Under the pieces are notes generated by a model. That model ran no database searches. It saw nothing but the letters and a program-made list of their open reading frames with translations, and was not told the origin of the DNA. DNA of 5,709 nt. Origin: Pseudomonadota bacterium (lineage in GTDB: Bacteria; Myxococcota; Myxococcia; Myxococcales; Myxococcaceae). Each line of letters begins with the position of its first letter. Position 1 is the stretch's first letter. Made by a program: the position numbers and the translations under genes. This document shows, one piece after another, positions 5,496 through 5,709 of the stretch. The stretch covers positions 1 through 5,709 of the forward strand of contig JAFADT010000131.1 in NCBI GenBank assembly GCA_023424585.1, in the 5' to 3' direction.

Positions 5496-5709
5496 TCAGT
5501 CCCCGTTCGGATCCCACTCGGAGATGTCCTTCCGGGCGGGCTCCGGCGGAATCTCGGGACGCGGCGAGGCGGGGCGGGGCGGCTCCTTCTTCGCCACGGG
5601 CGGCGGGGGCGGCGCGTCCTCGTCGTTCGGGTGGCTCGGCCGCGCGGGCTCGGCCACCACCGGCTTCGGCTCGGGCCTGCTCGGCGGCGGCTCGGTGAAG
5701 GCCTCGATG
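5496..5709 (-). CDS. C-terminal tail of a proline-rich protein (partial, start beyond window)
   Basis: An open minus-strand frame enters from the right edge and ends in TGA at 5496-5498, giving the last 70 residues of a longer protein. The tail is rich in Pro, Glu, Ala and Lys, includes five consecutive prolines after an N-D-E-D-A stretch, and ends in D-I-S-E-W-D-P-N-G-D. About 96 percent of codons end in G or C. Position-specific G+C is about 75/61/96 percent on this strand, which favours minus over the opposite open frame (which would be Gly/Ser-rich). It resembles the low-complexity linkers and tails common in myxobacterial envelope or signalling proteins, but the functional domain is outside the window and no family can be named. 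It converges on queG. Confidence 0.72.
   Translation of the reverse strand, partial: IEAFTEPPPSRPEPKPVVAEPARPSHPNDEDAPPPPPVAKKEPPRPASPRPEIPPEPARKDISEWDPNGD

Noticed and set aside
5483..5698. A plus-strand 71-codon ORF opposite the partial gene at the right edge
   Set aside because: Its Arg/Ala/Ser-rich product is the usual shadow of a Pro/Glu-rich gene; the minus frame has far better codon structure.

Overview
The window is GC-rich and densely coding, with a strong third-position G/C bias. It reads as chromosomal DNA of a high-GC Gram-negative bacterium. A myxobacterium (Myxococcus/Corallococcus type) is the best guess, from codon use, the short Cys-rich lipoprotein and the Pro-rich protein tail. 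That assignment is inference: no marker gene is present to prove it.

Layout. Positions 9-1889 (minus) encode a fused periplasmic cytochrome c / FTR1 iron permease. Just upstream lie a Fur-box-like operator and a hairpin that probably ends the preceding transcript. Next come three more minus-strand genes: a 77-residue six-Cys lipoprotein (2012-2245), dihydrofolate reductase folA (2309-2797) and thymidylate synthase thyA (2794-3588). thyA and folA share an ATGA overlap. A 103-bp divergent intergenic region (3589-3691) carries an AT-rich dyad and a tandem 9-bp repeat. On the plus strand, a PduO-type ATP:cob(I)alamin adenosyltransferase (3692-4252) is followed after three bases by queG, epoxyqueuosine reductase (4256-5281). 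Positions 5282-5495 lie between convergent genes; part of this stretch has a coding-like base pattern but no gene I can name. The right edge holds the C-terminal tail of a Pro-rich protein on the minus strand, cut by the window end.

How the genes work together. ThyA makes dTMP and releases dihydrofolate, which FolA reduces back to tetrahydrofolate, so the two form a metabolic pair. The adenosyltransferase and QueG both handle cobalamin: one makes adenosylcobalamin, the other uses cobalamin as cofactor in the last step of tRNA queuosine synthesis. The FTR1 protein imports iron and probably uses its cytochrome domain in iron oxidation or electron transfer.

I found no mobile element, CRISPR array, RNA gene or evident new multi-gene system. 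The items most worth checking are the Fur-like operator, the B12-linked gene pair and its promoter repeats, and the unexplained coding-like segment after queG.
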